Source: Portunus trituberculatus
Taxonomy: Eukaryota > Arthropoda > Malacostraca > Decapoda > Portunidae
Reading direction: 5' to 3'
DNA: 64,000 nucleotides
Assembly: GCF_017591435.1 (NCBI RefSeq)
Contig: NC_059300.1
Location: 18,561,436 to 18,625,435, forward strand
Positions 22,591 to 33,136 of this stretch are shown here, in pieces. The notes beneath the pieces are model-generated. The model made no database searches and was not told the origin of the DNA. It saw nothing but the letters and a program-made list of their open reading frames with translations. Both the position numbers and the translations under genes were made by a program. Within the stretch, counting starts at the first letter, position 1. Every line of letters starts with the position of its first letter.

Positions 22591-23761
22591 TTAACACATT
22601 AAGCATGTTTGGCAACTCAGCACACTCGCCCGCAGGGCGTAACATTCATTACCCGACCACGCCAGTGTCCATTGGAGTTTTGTAGAGAGAAGAGGTATAT
22701 ATCATTGTGAGAGCACGGTCTATAGTATAGAGCGTAAAAATCCATGGTACAAATATATACCGAATCGTGGACCAGTAATTTTTTTTTCCTTCTATCGCGT
22801 ATTGGTACACCAGTGTGCTGGGCATGGGCTGTAGCATATGATGATATATTCTTGACACTATCAACAGTAGCTACCTCAGTAAGGTAATAACTTAGTTCCA
22901 AGTGGAATAAAAAACAGAAAAGGAGAAGAGATTGTAAAACCTGAAAGTGTCATTGAGTACAATAAAGCAAAAAAAAGTGTTGATGTTGCTGATGAACTCA
23001 ATTCCTACTACTTGCCACTCTACAAATCAAGAAAGTGGTACAAGAAGCTGGCTCTGGAAATGATTGCTGGGTTATCAGTGACAAATGCTCAAATTCTATA
23101 CAATAAATACTGCTCAGCAAAACAAGTATGCCTAAAAACATTCATAGAATCAGTAATTCTCTCTCTTACTAAAAACATTCCTGAGGAAATTATAAAACCA
23201 GGGAAGAGGACCTCTAATATATTGGGTGCAAGAAAAGAACATACCTTACAGGAAGCAGATGGACCAATGAAAAATACAAGGAAGCGATGCAGAGGATGCT
23301 ATGAGAAAATCTCACTGTCTGAGAGGTACAAGTTGGCCACAAACAAGGCTAGGAAAGTATCCACCCATTACAATGAATGTGAGGGTCAACCACTCCTTTG
23401 CATTTCATGTTTCAATGAAAAACATGACTTGTGTAATTAGTGAACAATATTATGATCTAATATTGCATTATTTCCTTATATTAATTGTATTTTTGAAGTA
23501 ATATGTCACCAAACATTACTTCTTATTCAGAAGCCTATTTTTTTCTTTCAACAAATGAAATTATTGTCTTATCATTTTTATCTTATTTTCCAGTACCTTA
23601 GCAACGCATCTGCAGTCATAATAAATACAAATTTATACACAAATTGTTTACATACTCAAGTTTGTAATAGTTTTTAGAAAGTGATATTCGGGCCTCAGAT
23701 GTACCAATACGCAACAAGTGAAACATTTGCTCGGTACACGGGTGGCCCAATACGTGGTTAA
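22591..23761 (+). mobile_element. piggyBac-type element relic
   Basis: A piggyBac transposase C-terminus (22901-23440) lies between TTAA at 22591 and TTAA at 23758. Inward of these the ends read CACATTAAGCATGTTTGG and, in reverse, CCACGTATTGGGCCACC, which resemble each other only weakly. The motif GGTACAC-GGTGGCCCAATAC near the right end recurs at 18530-18556 and may be a sub-terminal element. TTAA is the piggyBac target site. The borders are tentative. Confidence 0.5.
22901..23440 (+). pseudogene. piggyBac transposase C-terminal fragment
   Basis: Open for 180 codons to the stop at 23440. It starts inside the DDE fold (KPESVIEYNKAKKSVDVADE, the region of the last conserved aspartate) and continues PLYKSRKWYKKLALEM. 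It ends in the cysteine-rich zinc-binding domain (RCRGCYEKISL, then PLLCISCFNEKHDLC). The N-terminal part with the first two catalytic aspartates is missing. The order KW-KKL followed by a cysteine-rich tail is typical of animal piggyBac and PGBD proteins. Confidence 0.85.
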
Positions 23762-24286
23762 CGTTTTAAACTACAAATTTACTCACCTGACATTTCAAGA
23801 CTCACATGCACTTAGACCATTGTTAGATCCCAATATTTTGCATTTAAAATTTTTGATATTTGCTAGTTAATCATGCACTTTCACTTGTTGGGGCAGTCAT
23901 GGGCAGTCATAACCAATGACAGCTTTCCATGGTTGGTTCAGTTACAGTTTTCTTTTGTTTTAGAGACAAGTTAGGCATTCTTATAGAGGCTCACTGTAAT
24001 TTGCTAATATGGCTACTCAGTGGATAGAGGTGAAGCAGATGGTACTAGTTTTCAGCAGAAAAGTCACTATGTGAGATATTAAGCTACAGTGATATCCAAA
24101 ATGCAATATACAGACATAAAGAAGAGATTCCACAAACTTGTTAATGAAGCTGCAAAACTGAAAGCATCTCCATCACTGTGAGAATCTATTACCTTACTGG
24201 TAAGACATAATGGTGTAATTCTTGAATTGTTCCATTAGGTTAGGTTAAGTTTATGTTAGGTTTATATTGGGTTAGGTTATTGACTG
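23762..24286. other. No gene seen
   Basis: Unique-looking sequence with many stops in all frames and no motif I recognise. The last 50 bases carry GGTTAGGTTAAGTTTATG-like arthropod repeat sequence. Confidence 0.5.
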
Positions 24287-24662
24287 GAATTGTCCTAATA
24301 AAGTTGTCCCTCCAGATCTCCTCATTTCCTGACTCCCATATGTAACTCTTTCACTCAGCTGACATGACATGGAAATACAAATATGATAACTGAAATTAAC
24401 CTAATCCCAATTTTAACCTAAACCTAACTGAATCTAACCTAACCTAGCGAACATAACCTAGTTGAGGTGACATGCACCACTGACATGTCGTTCTCAGAAT
24501 CCTTCTGACAAATAGCATAATTAGGCTTGGTTAGGTTAGGTTAGTTTTGGTTATATTTTCATTCCCACGTCATGTTAGCTGAGTGAAAGAACTGCAAAGG
24601 AGTAGCCAGGAAACGAGGAGAGCTGGAGAGATGACTTCATTAGGACAATGCCTAATGTCCTA
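24287..24662. repeat. Foldback repeat with about 120-bp arms
   Basis: The left arm 24287-24413 (GGAATTGTCCTAATAAAG onward, with TCTTTCACTCAGCTGACATG) is matched in reverse complement by 24531-24662 (CATGTTAGCTGAGTGAAAGA through CATTAGGACAATGCC). The arms end in AACCTAACC-type repeats, and the spacer is about 115 bases. It looks like a MITE or foldback element. No coding capacity. Confidence 0.7.
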
Positions 24663-26513
24663 ATAGGGAATCTGGGGGGCACAATTCCCCAAACTACGAT
24701 AGGTTCCATTTTAACATTTTTTGTGAAAACAGTAGACTTTTTAACTCCTGTATTTAACTGATTTCTCGTCCCTCAACCAAAATCCCCGGTTATACACATG
24801 CTCATAAGCTTGTTTTGGATGGGGTGGGGAAACGCGGACGTATTATAAATAATTACCGATTCTGATAAATCACTCCCTGGAAAATACTCGGTTTCGTTTT
24901 ACTCCACCCGAAAACCCTGCATTTCCACAGTTCCCTGAACTTATTGCAGGCGAATGGTCGGTGGCATTTTTCTCCACTTTATATTATCGCATTACTTGTA
25001 TACCATGGATTTTGAGGTCTGAAAGAAAATAATCGAAAAGACGACGGAGTTATACTAACTTGAAATTTACCAAGAAATCACGATAACATAGTTATAAATA
25101 TAAATATTAGCCTCGACTAAAAGCGCTTCCTAGGATTGGTTCAATATAATTACCTCCCCTTAACAAAATATGACAAACCTAGATTACACGGTCTGTGATG
25201 CGAGCAGCTACAGGATACATGTAGATTACGTATGCTAACCTTGGAACTTCAGAAGTGGACTTGGATGATTTTGGCTGCTAGTGGTGGTACTTCCTGATAC
25301 TCTCAGCATTAACCACCATCTTCACTACACCAACATGTGAATTATATATAGGTGATGGGATTCTCAAGTTGGCTGAAGCAGGATATGACACTGACTAGTG
25401 ACGACCGGTGACAAAGCAAGCCTGAGCATGAGCAAGGAAATACTCTTGGGTCGTGACGGACAAACTTCCGTGAAGAACATAACTTTTTACATAATCAATC
25501 ATATAATACTTAAGTATAACCATATTGTTTTTATACTACATTATATTGTTGTTGTTTTTTTTCAAGGCGTCTGTTTATCAATCAAGCATGAAGAACAGCT
25601 TTCAACAGTAAGACCTAGTTCTGGTAGTTGTCGGAAGTAGTGGCTTTTGGAACGGCCCTTCCTGTTCCGTTTTTCTGTCGGTCCGGGTTTTTTGTTGTTT
25701 TCTATTTATTTACTGTTGTTTTATTCACTGTATGTTTATTAGTTTTGCATATTTCTTTTCTTTCTTTGTCTTTTGGTCCAAAATTCGAACAATATGTCTT
25801 TGGTGTTTTTAATATCACTGTTATCATATAGCAACACTCCTAATATGGCATCTGTGTCTTCTTGGTAGGGTCGTTGTAGGATTGGGTGTCATTGTCTTTC
25901 TAGACGCAATGTTCCCGGAACCCACCGCAAGGTGGCACTACACGACGAAAGCTTTGGGAACACAACAGAATAGTTTAGTACAGATTTGCCTGGTAATGAT
26001 GCGGGACGTCTAATTTTCTATGATGCAGTCACTCTGTCGAGGTTGTACCACATGGAATACCTTGGAATGGCCTCAAAATTGAAGGAAACCATGAGAAATA
26101 TACAGACCAGCATTGTTTTAGGCAAAAAAGTGGTATTTAATCGAAAAGGTATGAGCCGTGACGTCACAAGTGATTTTGATCTTGATCTTGATATTACAGG
26201 CCAAAACATGTGGATATTTGAGTTATTTTTGACGTAATTTTACATCATGAATAATGTTTGATGATGAATGGGCGAAGTATTAGTGACATGGGCATCTGAA
26301 ATAGTGAAAGAAATGTATATGCGAATACTGCGATGATAAAATTGTGGAAATGACACGTAGCCCCCGTGTTTATCGCCGTTTGTGCTAACGGTTTGAGTCT
26401 GGTGTGACCCAGGCAGAACGCATTTGGGGAAGGAGCATCGTGACGTCAGTTGGGCCCAACATTGGTCAGACACTTGAGCACAGCACACCTCTCCAGTGTC
26501 GCAGGTCAATACG
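24663..26513. other. No gene recognised
   Basis: Short open frames occur at 25398-25640, 25628-25831 and 25986-26237, but none shows a known domain, and the first two are rich in hydrophobic low-complexity residues. A GATCTTGATCTTGAT repeat lies near 26176. It could hold promoter or intron sequence for the THAP exon that follows, but nothing proves this. Confidence 0.4.
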
Positions 26514-26797
26514 ATGCCTATTTCCTGTTCAGTGCTTTGGTGCTATAGTGACAAAAGGAAGACTGCAGGCACTGGAATTAGGTACTTTCGATTTCCAAAA
26601 AACGATGAAATTAAAAAGCAGTGGGTTCCTACCTGTGACAAGGTCGATGACTTTAATTTGAAAAAAAAAAAAATGCAGTGGCGTGCTCCAGACATTTTAC
26701 GCTAAATGACTATGAAAGAGACCTCAAATATGAATTTTTACAAGCTGAAGTTCCAAGACGCAAGAGGTCATTGAAAGAAGAAGCTGTTCCATCCCTG
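26514..26797 (+). pseudogene. THAP-type zinc finger domain, frameshifted in an A-run
   Basis: Reads MPISCSVLWCYSDKRKTAG, then YFRFPKNDEIKKQWV and a 13-A run at 26661-26673. The frame changes at that run and continues AVACSRHFTLNDYERDL and KEEAVPSLF. This is the full THAP pattern: C-x4-C, the FRFP core, a tryptophan, C-x2-H and the terminal AVPSLF box. THAP domains bind DNA in transcription factors and P-element-like transposases. The frameshift may be a true lesion or a homopolymer sequencing error. After it comes a T-run at 26798. No transposase core is seen nearby, so host gene or relic cannot be decided. Confidence 0.75.
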
Positions 26798-26863
26798 TTT
26801 TTTTTTTTTTTTTTAACGATAAGTTTTCTTATGTATTACAACTTCCAAGCATGTAAAAGTAAT

Positions 26864-26903
<40 letters not shown>

Positions 26904-27039
26904 ACTACAATATAAAGGTGTACTATAACTATATAAGTGAATGGAGGTGAAGGAAGACTACAGAGAGGAGAGGCGGGCAGAGTGAGAAGGGAGTGAAATT
27001 CCCCTGAGATTCAGTGACCAACCGCCGTATAGTACACAC

Positions 27040-27043
<4 letters not shown>

Positions 27044-27097
<54 letters not shown>
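27044..27097. repeat. (CT)n microsatellite
   Basis: About 27 CT units directly at the outer edge of the left hairpin arm. A shorter (CT)n tract lies at 26868-26900. Confidence 0.95.
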
Positions 27098-27099
<2 letters not shown>

Positions 27100-27400
27100 G
27101 AATGATATAACATCATTGCTGGAGGTGCATGACACATAAGACACATCCTGCTGGAGTCCATTATCACCCACATCAGTATTTGTTGTGTCTTGAGCTGAGT
27201 ACTCATCTGGCAGGTTCCATTCCTTTATTAGTTAAAGGAAATAATAAAGTTATTAAATATTGTAATAATTATATTGGTGTTATTCATGTAATTATGTATT
27301 GAAATTACTTAAAATTATTAATCACTAATATTAATTGATCTGTGAGTTAAATCACCTTTATTTAATCAAAGTTGAATACATGCTCTAAAAGTTAATCAGA

Positions 27401-27432
<32 letters not shown>

Positions 27433-27782
27433 AGAAGCTAAAAATCTTTGGTTCTTTCCAGCCTCTCTGTGTGTGTGTGTGTGTGTCTGATTAACTTTTA
27501 GAGCATGTATTCAACTTTGAATAAAGGTGATTTAACTCACACAGATCAATTAATATTAATGAATTAAGTAATTTCAATACATAATTACATGAATAACACC
27601 AATATAATTATTACAATATTTAATAACTTTTATTATTTCCTTTTAACTAATAAAGGAATGGAACCCTTGCCAGATGAGTACTCAGCTCAAGACACAACAA
27701 ATACTGATGTGGGTGATAATGGACTCCAGCAGGATGTGTCTTATGTGTCATGCACCTCCAGCAATGATGTTATATCATTCAT
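27098..27782. repeat. Long near-perfect hairpin (inverted duplication)
   Basis: Left arm 27098-27439 and right arm 27460-27782 are reverse complements with only a few small indels. The loop is about 20 bases. Both arms include a CA/GT tract next to the loop, an A/T-rich part and, at the outer end, a possible exon. Transcription through it would give double-stranded RNA of more than 300 bp. The outer left edge abuts (CT)n, and (AG)n lies 110 bases beyond the right edge. Confidence 0.9.
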
Positions 27783-27795
27783 AAGTTTGATTTAG
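27656..27795 (+). other. Possible exon inside the right hairpin arm
   Basis: A pyrimidine-rich tract and CTAATAAAG precede an open frame that reads GMEPLPDEYSAQDTTNTDV and onward to SCTSSNDVISFI. The upstream sequence resembles a 3' splice site, and the acidic, serine-threonine-rich residues resemble linkers that follow THAP domains. It might be the next exon of the THAP locus at 26514. The left arm holds the same sequence inverted, with a 2-base difference that shifts the frame. No donor site is evident. Speculative. Confidence 0.3.
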
Positions 27796-27886
27796 AATAT
27801 TAAACTATATTAAAATCATTACGTTCTTTATCCTCCCCTCCTGATATTATTCAGATTGCAGCAACAAATATAACTGACAAAAAACT

Positions 27887-27891
<5 letters not shown>

Positions 27892-27955
<64 letters not shown>
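27892..27955. repeat. (AG)n microsatellite
   Basis: About 31 AG units, the mirror complement of the (CT)n on the other side of the hairpin. Confidence 0.95.
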
Positions 27956-27957
<2 letters not shown>

Positions 27958-28089
27958 CTGAATGGAAGGAGGAAATTACATGAAGAGACTGAACTAATCT
28001 GAACCAGCTCAAGATATATGTCAACTATAGGTACTTTTTAGTTAGGGATGCGTGGAAGCCTTCGTCCGTCAGTGAGCTGATAATCATTA

Positions 28090-28092
<3 letters not shown>

Positions 28093-28162
<70 letters not shown>
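28093..28162. repeat. (AT)n microsatellite
   Basis: About 35 AT units, followed by a T-run. It gives only spurious reading frames. Confidence 0.95.
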
Positions 28163-28168
<6 letters not shown>

Positions 28169-28239
28169 TTTTTCAATTCTACATATTTAAAAGCAGGTAA
28201 ACGAATTCTAATAATACCAATAGCATTAATATAATAATA

Positions 28240-28307
28240 AAAAAAAAAGTTCACTGCTAATGATAAAATATTACTAACTAATAATGATGATGATAATAAT
28301 AATAGCA

Positions 28308-28356
<49 letters not shown>

Positions 28357-28444
28357 TAATAATAATAATAACAATAATGATAAAAATGTTCACCGCTAAT
28401 GATAAAATATTGATAACTGATATATAATAATGATCATGATCATG

Positions 28445-28485
<41 letters not shown>

Positions 28486-28531
28486 AATAATAAAAATGTT
28501 CAATGCTAATGATAAAATATTGATAACTGAC

Positions 28532-28589
<58 letters not shown>

Positions 28590-28600
28590 TTGATAATAAA
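28240..28600. repeat. Higher-order (TAA)n repeat, three units
   Basis: A segment containing GTTCA-TGCTAATGATAAAATATT occurs three times (about 28249, 28388, 28497), each time followed by a long (AAT)n tract. Unit length is about 110-140 bases. This is a compound satellite-like array, non-coding despite long poly-isoleucine or poly-asparagine frames. Confidence 0.85.
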
Positions 28601-29424
28601 CAAAGCGGTCTATGGAAAAAGAAGGAAAAGGAACATTCCTCAAATAAGCTGAAATAGACTCGTAAGGACATTGCCTGGCAGGTGCGACGGCACAGGAGGC
28701 GTGGTTTGTGGGGCACTGTGTGGTACCGACGAGGACAGAGGACGGGAGTGTAGCAAGAGACCCCGAAGGAACAAGTCGTACTCTGGGGAGCAGTCAGAGA
28801 GTGAACGAGAGACAGAGACAGTGAAATGCCTGACGAACTAACAAAGTGTTACCCGTACTTTGTTGCCGCCCCCTGCCCCGTTCTGTGTGCCGCCGCCACC
28901 TGTTCCCGGTGACTCGTGTATAGTTGCTGTAATATAGAGAAATAAGGAAGAAGTGTTTCCTTCTCCCCACTCTGTGTGACTGAGCTGAGTGAGAGTGGGT
29001 GATATAGAAGCAGACAGCCAGGCCTGAGAGAGCGATCTGCCCACCGCTCCACCCCAGCCGCGCCGCGACACCCAGGTAAAGTCCTTCTCCCCGACACATA
29101 CGCCCCGAATCCCGAGAAGATTGTGAGGCGTCCCCTCCCTGAAGAAGAAGCTGAAGGAGGGTCGCAGCAATATTTAAAATTACTAGACTTGGCAGGCGTG
29201 CATCCATACACTGCACAAGGTCTAGCTTTGACCATACTAACAATAAGAAATTAATATTAAGGCACATGAAACATACAATCCAAGATCAAATTCTGCCACA
29301 CGTGTACACTCACTCGAAGATATGGAGTTGTTTACACGACCGGATGACGTCACTGAGTCAGCTGGTGGTTCCAATAATGTTCTCGTACGTCTACCTATCA
29401 AAAAGTTATTGTACCATGCATGAT
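28601..29424. other. GC-richer segment with possible untranslated exon
   Basis: 28660-29160 is clearly richer in G and C than its surroundings and contains CCCAGGTAAAGTCC near 29070-29083, a good splice-donor match on the plus strand. On the minus strand an open frame from 29235 begins MVKARPCAVYGCTPAKSS but shows no domain beyond two cysteines. It could be a promoter-proximal exon of an unseen gene. The evidence is only composition and one donor-like site. Confidence 0.25.
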
Positions 29425-29753
29425 ATAGTGTGGCTGTGACAAAGTGTTTAGATGCGTCTTCTGCGCATGCGCGATCCGGGAGTAGACGACGCCGTAGGCC
29501 TGCTGTGACAAAGTGTGGCATGGAAGCATCCAACGGGATTATGGAGAAGGTATGACATACATTTCAAGACCCATGTGTAGTGTATCATTGAAAAATGAGC
29601 TATATTAACGCTGTTTTCAGTCACAGCATATTTTAGGCCACCCATATCAAACAAATAGTGATATTTCTGCTTTGTTTTTTTTTTTCTACCATAGTGAGGC
29701 ACTAGTCTTTCCACCGATACATGCTGAAAGCCATTGGCTACTGTAATATATAT

Positions 29754-29831
<78 letters not shown>

Positions 29832-29969
29832 TTGAATTGTTTAAATTCACACAATATCACTTGTCACATTCTGTCATAGCTATAGGCATGACATTATAGT
29901 GTCTGTCGTTCGCTCCCGGGTCGCGCATGCGCAGAAGACGCAACTAAACACTGTCACGGGCCACACTTT
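29425..29969. repeat. Foldback element with NRF1-like sites in both arms
   Basis: Left arm 29427-29494 and right arm 29903-29969 are reverse complements over about 65 bases, sharing GTCTTCTGCGCATGCGCGA. That core matches the NRF1 consensus (TGCGCATGCGC). Between the arms lie a short AT-rich stretch and (TA)n at 29745-29828. A short open frame from 29521 (MEASNGIMEK, followed by GTATGA) might be a tiny exon, but this is weak. Confidence 0.6.
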
Positions 29970-29999
29970 GGCATGTGACAACGGGTTCAATGGGCTGGC

Positions 30000-30125
30000 T
30001 GGAGGAATTGATTAGGGAACCTCGCTTCCAACAGATGGCGCGCGGGTCGTAGGTAGTAAGGGGATGAGGGATGGGGGGATCCATCAGCGGGGGGAATAGA
30101 TGAGCGCCGTGACAAGATTCAAACA
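30000..30125. repeat. Dispersed repeat R, copy 1
   Basis: Matches 52594-52735 closely (GGCTGGAGGAATT, then CGTAGGTAGTAAGGGG and GGGGGATCCATCAGC). Non-coding. In this copy the hAT element H1 begins right after it, at a point where copy 2 continues with GTCAGTCAGGGG. Confidence 0.8.
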
Positions 30126-30227
30126 GTCAGTCACAGGGTGACCGGACTTGGGAAATTTCCCAATATCTTGGGATTTCACACTTCGCCTTGGGATCTTGGA
30201 ATTTTTTTGCAGAATTGCCTTAGTCTT

Positions 30228-30282
<55 letters not shown>

Positions 30283-30469
30283 CATAGGCTCAGATTAATG
30301 TAATAGCTACTTTTGAATTTCTTTTAATAAATAAAGAAACACAAACACTCAGTAAAGGTCTATATAGACTGCATATTACGTGTACAGGACAAATTGAGAG
30401 TCAGACCCGAACGGGACAGCGTACGGGACAGGCAGACAGAGACACGTACTCGTATATACGGTGGACTTG

Positions 30470-30470
<1 letters not shown>

Positions 30471-30502
<32 letters not shown>

Positions 30503-33110
30503 TTACAAGGGCATTGGCCAAGGGAAAACAAAGTGTTGTAAAAAAAAAATCCCGCTGGTTGCCAGGCCCTGTTGAGAGGAAAGTAGGAGAAAGAGAAAAA
30601 ACAAAAAAATCTAAAAGGAGGGTCCAGTTAACGTAAGAGGTGTCTTGACACTCCTCTTTTGAAAGAGTTTAAGTCATAGGCAGGTGGAAATACAGACACA
30701 GGTAGAGAGTTCCAGAGTTTACCAGTGTAGGGAATGAAGGAGTGAAGATACTGGTTAACTCTTGCATTAGGAAGATGGACAGAATAGGGATGAGAAGAAG
30801 TAGAGAGTCTTGTGCAGCGAGGCCGCAGGAGGGGAAGGCAAGCAGTTAGCAAGTTCAGAAGAGCAGACAGCATGAAAACAGCGGTAGAAGACAGATAAAG
30901 ATGCAACATTGCGGCGGTGACTTAAAGAATCAAGACAGTCAGTTAGAGGAGAAGAGTTGATAAGACGAAAAGCTTTAGATTCCACCTTGTTTAGTAAAGC
31001 TGTGTGTGGATCCCCCAGACATGAGAGCCATACTCCATACACGGGCGGATAAGGCCCTGTACAGAGCAAGCAGCTGGGAGGGAGAGAAAATGGACGAAGA
31101 CGCCACAGGACACCTAACTTCTTGGAAGCTGATTTAGCAAGAGTAGAGATGTGAAATTTCCAGTTTAGATTTTTAGTGAAGGATAGACCGAGTGTGTTTA
31201 ATGTAGAGGAGAGGGAAGTTGAGTGTTATTGAAGAAGAGAGGATAGTTGTCTGGAAGGTTATGTCGAGTAGATAGTTGTAGAAATTGAGTTTTTGAGGCA
31301 TTGAACAAAACCAGGTTTTCTCTGCCCCAATCAGAAACAAGTGAAAGATCAGAAGTTAGGCGTCCTATAGCATCTCGCCTTGAGTCATTTAATTGTTGTT
31401 GGGTTGGGCGTCTGTTGAACGCTGTTGAATAATGCAAGGTGGTATCATCAGCATAGGAGTGGATAGGGCATTGAGTCAGATTTAGGAGATCATTGATGAA
31501 TAATAGAAAGAGAGTGGGTGATAGGACAGAACCCTGTGGAACACCACTGTTGATAGTTTTAGGGAAGAACAGTGACCGTCTACTACAGCAGCAATAGAAC
31601 GATCGGAAAGGAAACTGGAGATGAAGGTACAGAGAGAAGGATAGAATCCGTAGGAGGGTAGTTTAGAAATTAAAGATTTGTGCCAGACTCTATCGAAGGC
31701 TTTCGATATGTCAAGGCCGACAGCAAAGGTTTCACCGAAGTCCCTAAAAGAGGATGACCAAGATTCAGTTAGGAAAGTAAGAAGATCACCAGTAGATCTG
31801 CCTTTACGGAAACCATACTGGCAATCAGAGAGAAGGTTGTGAGCTGATAGATGCCTCATTATCTTCCTATTAAGGATAGACTCAAAGGCTTTAGAAAGGC
31901 AGGAAATCAAAGCTATAGGGCGGTAGTTAGAAGGATTGGAGTGGTCACCTTTTTAGGGACAGGTTGAATGTGAGCAAACTTCCAGCAAGAAGGATAAATA
32001 GAAGTAGAGAGACACAGATGAAAGAGTTTGACCAGGCAGTGAGCGAGTTCGGAAGCACAGTTTTGAGAACAACAGGAGGGACTCCATCCGGACCGTAAGC
32101 CTTCCGAGAATCAAGGCCAGAGAGGGCCAGGAAAACGTCTTTATAAAGAATTTTAATTTTAGGGATGAAGTAGTCAGAGGGTGGAGGAGTAGGAGGAATA
32201 TGCCCAGAATCATCCAAAGTTGAGTTGGTAGCAAAGGTTTGAGCGAAGAGTTCAGCTTTAGAAAAGAAGAGACAGCTGTAGAGCCATCTGGATGAAGTAA
32301 AGGAGGAAAGACGAAGAAGTAAAGTTGTTAGAGATATTATTGGCTAGATGCCAGAAATCTCGAGAGGAGTTAGAATTGGAAAGACTTTGACATTTTCTAT
32401 TGATGAAAGAGTTTTTAGTAAGTTGGAGAATAGATTTGGCATGATTACGGGCAGAAATATATAGGGCATGAGTTTCAGCAGTTGGATGGCTACGGAACCG
32501 TTTGTGAGCCGCCTCTCTATCATTGACAGCACGAGAACAAGCAGAGTTAAACCAAGGCTTTTTAGCTTTAGGGTTAGAGAAAGTATGAGGAATGTATAGC
32601 TCCATGCCAGAGATAATCACCTCTGTTATGCGCTCGGCACAAAGAGAAGGATCTCTGACATGAAAACAATAATCATCCCAAGGAAATCAGAATAGTACTG
32701 CCTTAGTTCCTCCCACTTAGCAGAGTTAAAATGCCAGAAGCACCTCCGCTTAGGCGGGTCCTGAGGCTGCACTGGAGTGATAGAACAGGTAACGGAAATT
32801 AGATTGTGGTCGGAGGAGCCCAACGGAGAGGAAAGTTTAACAGAGTAAGCAGAAGGGTTGGAGGTTAGGAAAAGATCAAGAATGTTGGGCGTGTCTCCAA
32901 GGCGGTCAGGAATACGGGTAGGGAACTGCACTAGCTGCTCTAGGTCATGAAGGATAGCAAAGTTGAAGATTTGTTCACCAGGTTGGTCAGTGAAAGAAGA
33001 TGAAAGCCAAAGCTGGTGGTGAACATTGAAATCCCCTAAAATGGAGATCTCAGCAAAAGGAAAGTGAGATAAGATGTGCTCCACCTTGGAAGTCAAATAG
33101 TTCCTGTGTA
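30471..33110 (-). mobile_element. Jockey-type LINE J2 inserted in H1
   Basis: Minus orientation, with its poly-A tail visible as the T-run at 30471-30499. It is colinear with J1 for RT and C-terminal parts and extends further 5' into the APE domain, being truncated near 33110. ORF1 is missing. Confidence 0.85.
30628..33110 (-). pseudogene. LINE J2 ORF2: APE endonuclease and reverse transcriptase, broken
   Basis: APE part at 33110-32626: AEISILGDFNVHHQLWL and SPLGSSDHNLISVTC. Linker at 32620-32258. RT start at 32217-31945 (DSRKAYGPDGVPPVVLK) and 31910-31482 (CQYGFRKGRSTGDLL, LDISKAFDRVWHKSL). The YADD region is not in a clean frame near 31460. Thumb and C-terminal parts at 31437-31198, 31069-30767 and 30909-30628 end SFKRGVSRHLLR. 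At least five frameshifts are present. Inactive. Confidence 0.85.
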
Positions 33111-33136
33111 GGACGCGTTGAGAATTGAGACTTCCA

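Noticed and set aside
24663..26513. Host protein genes from the small open frames
   Set aside because: The frames are short, of low complexity or without any domain, and no splice-site series supports them.
28240..28600. CRISPR array
   Set aside because: The spacers are simple (AAT)n, the genome is eukaryotic, and there are no cas genes.
28087..28716. Poly-isoleucine, poly-leucine and poly-asparagine reading frames
   Set aside because: They are translations of (AT)n and (TAA)n tracts with no other protein character.
28849..29235. Second THAP gene on the minus strand (MVKARPCAVYGC start)
   Set aside because: Only one C-x4-C-like pair is present. The FRFP core, the tryptophan and the C-x2-H are missing.
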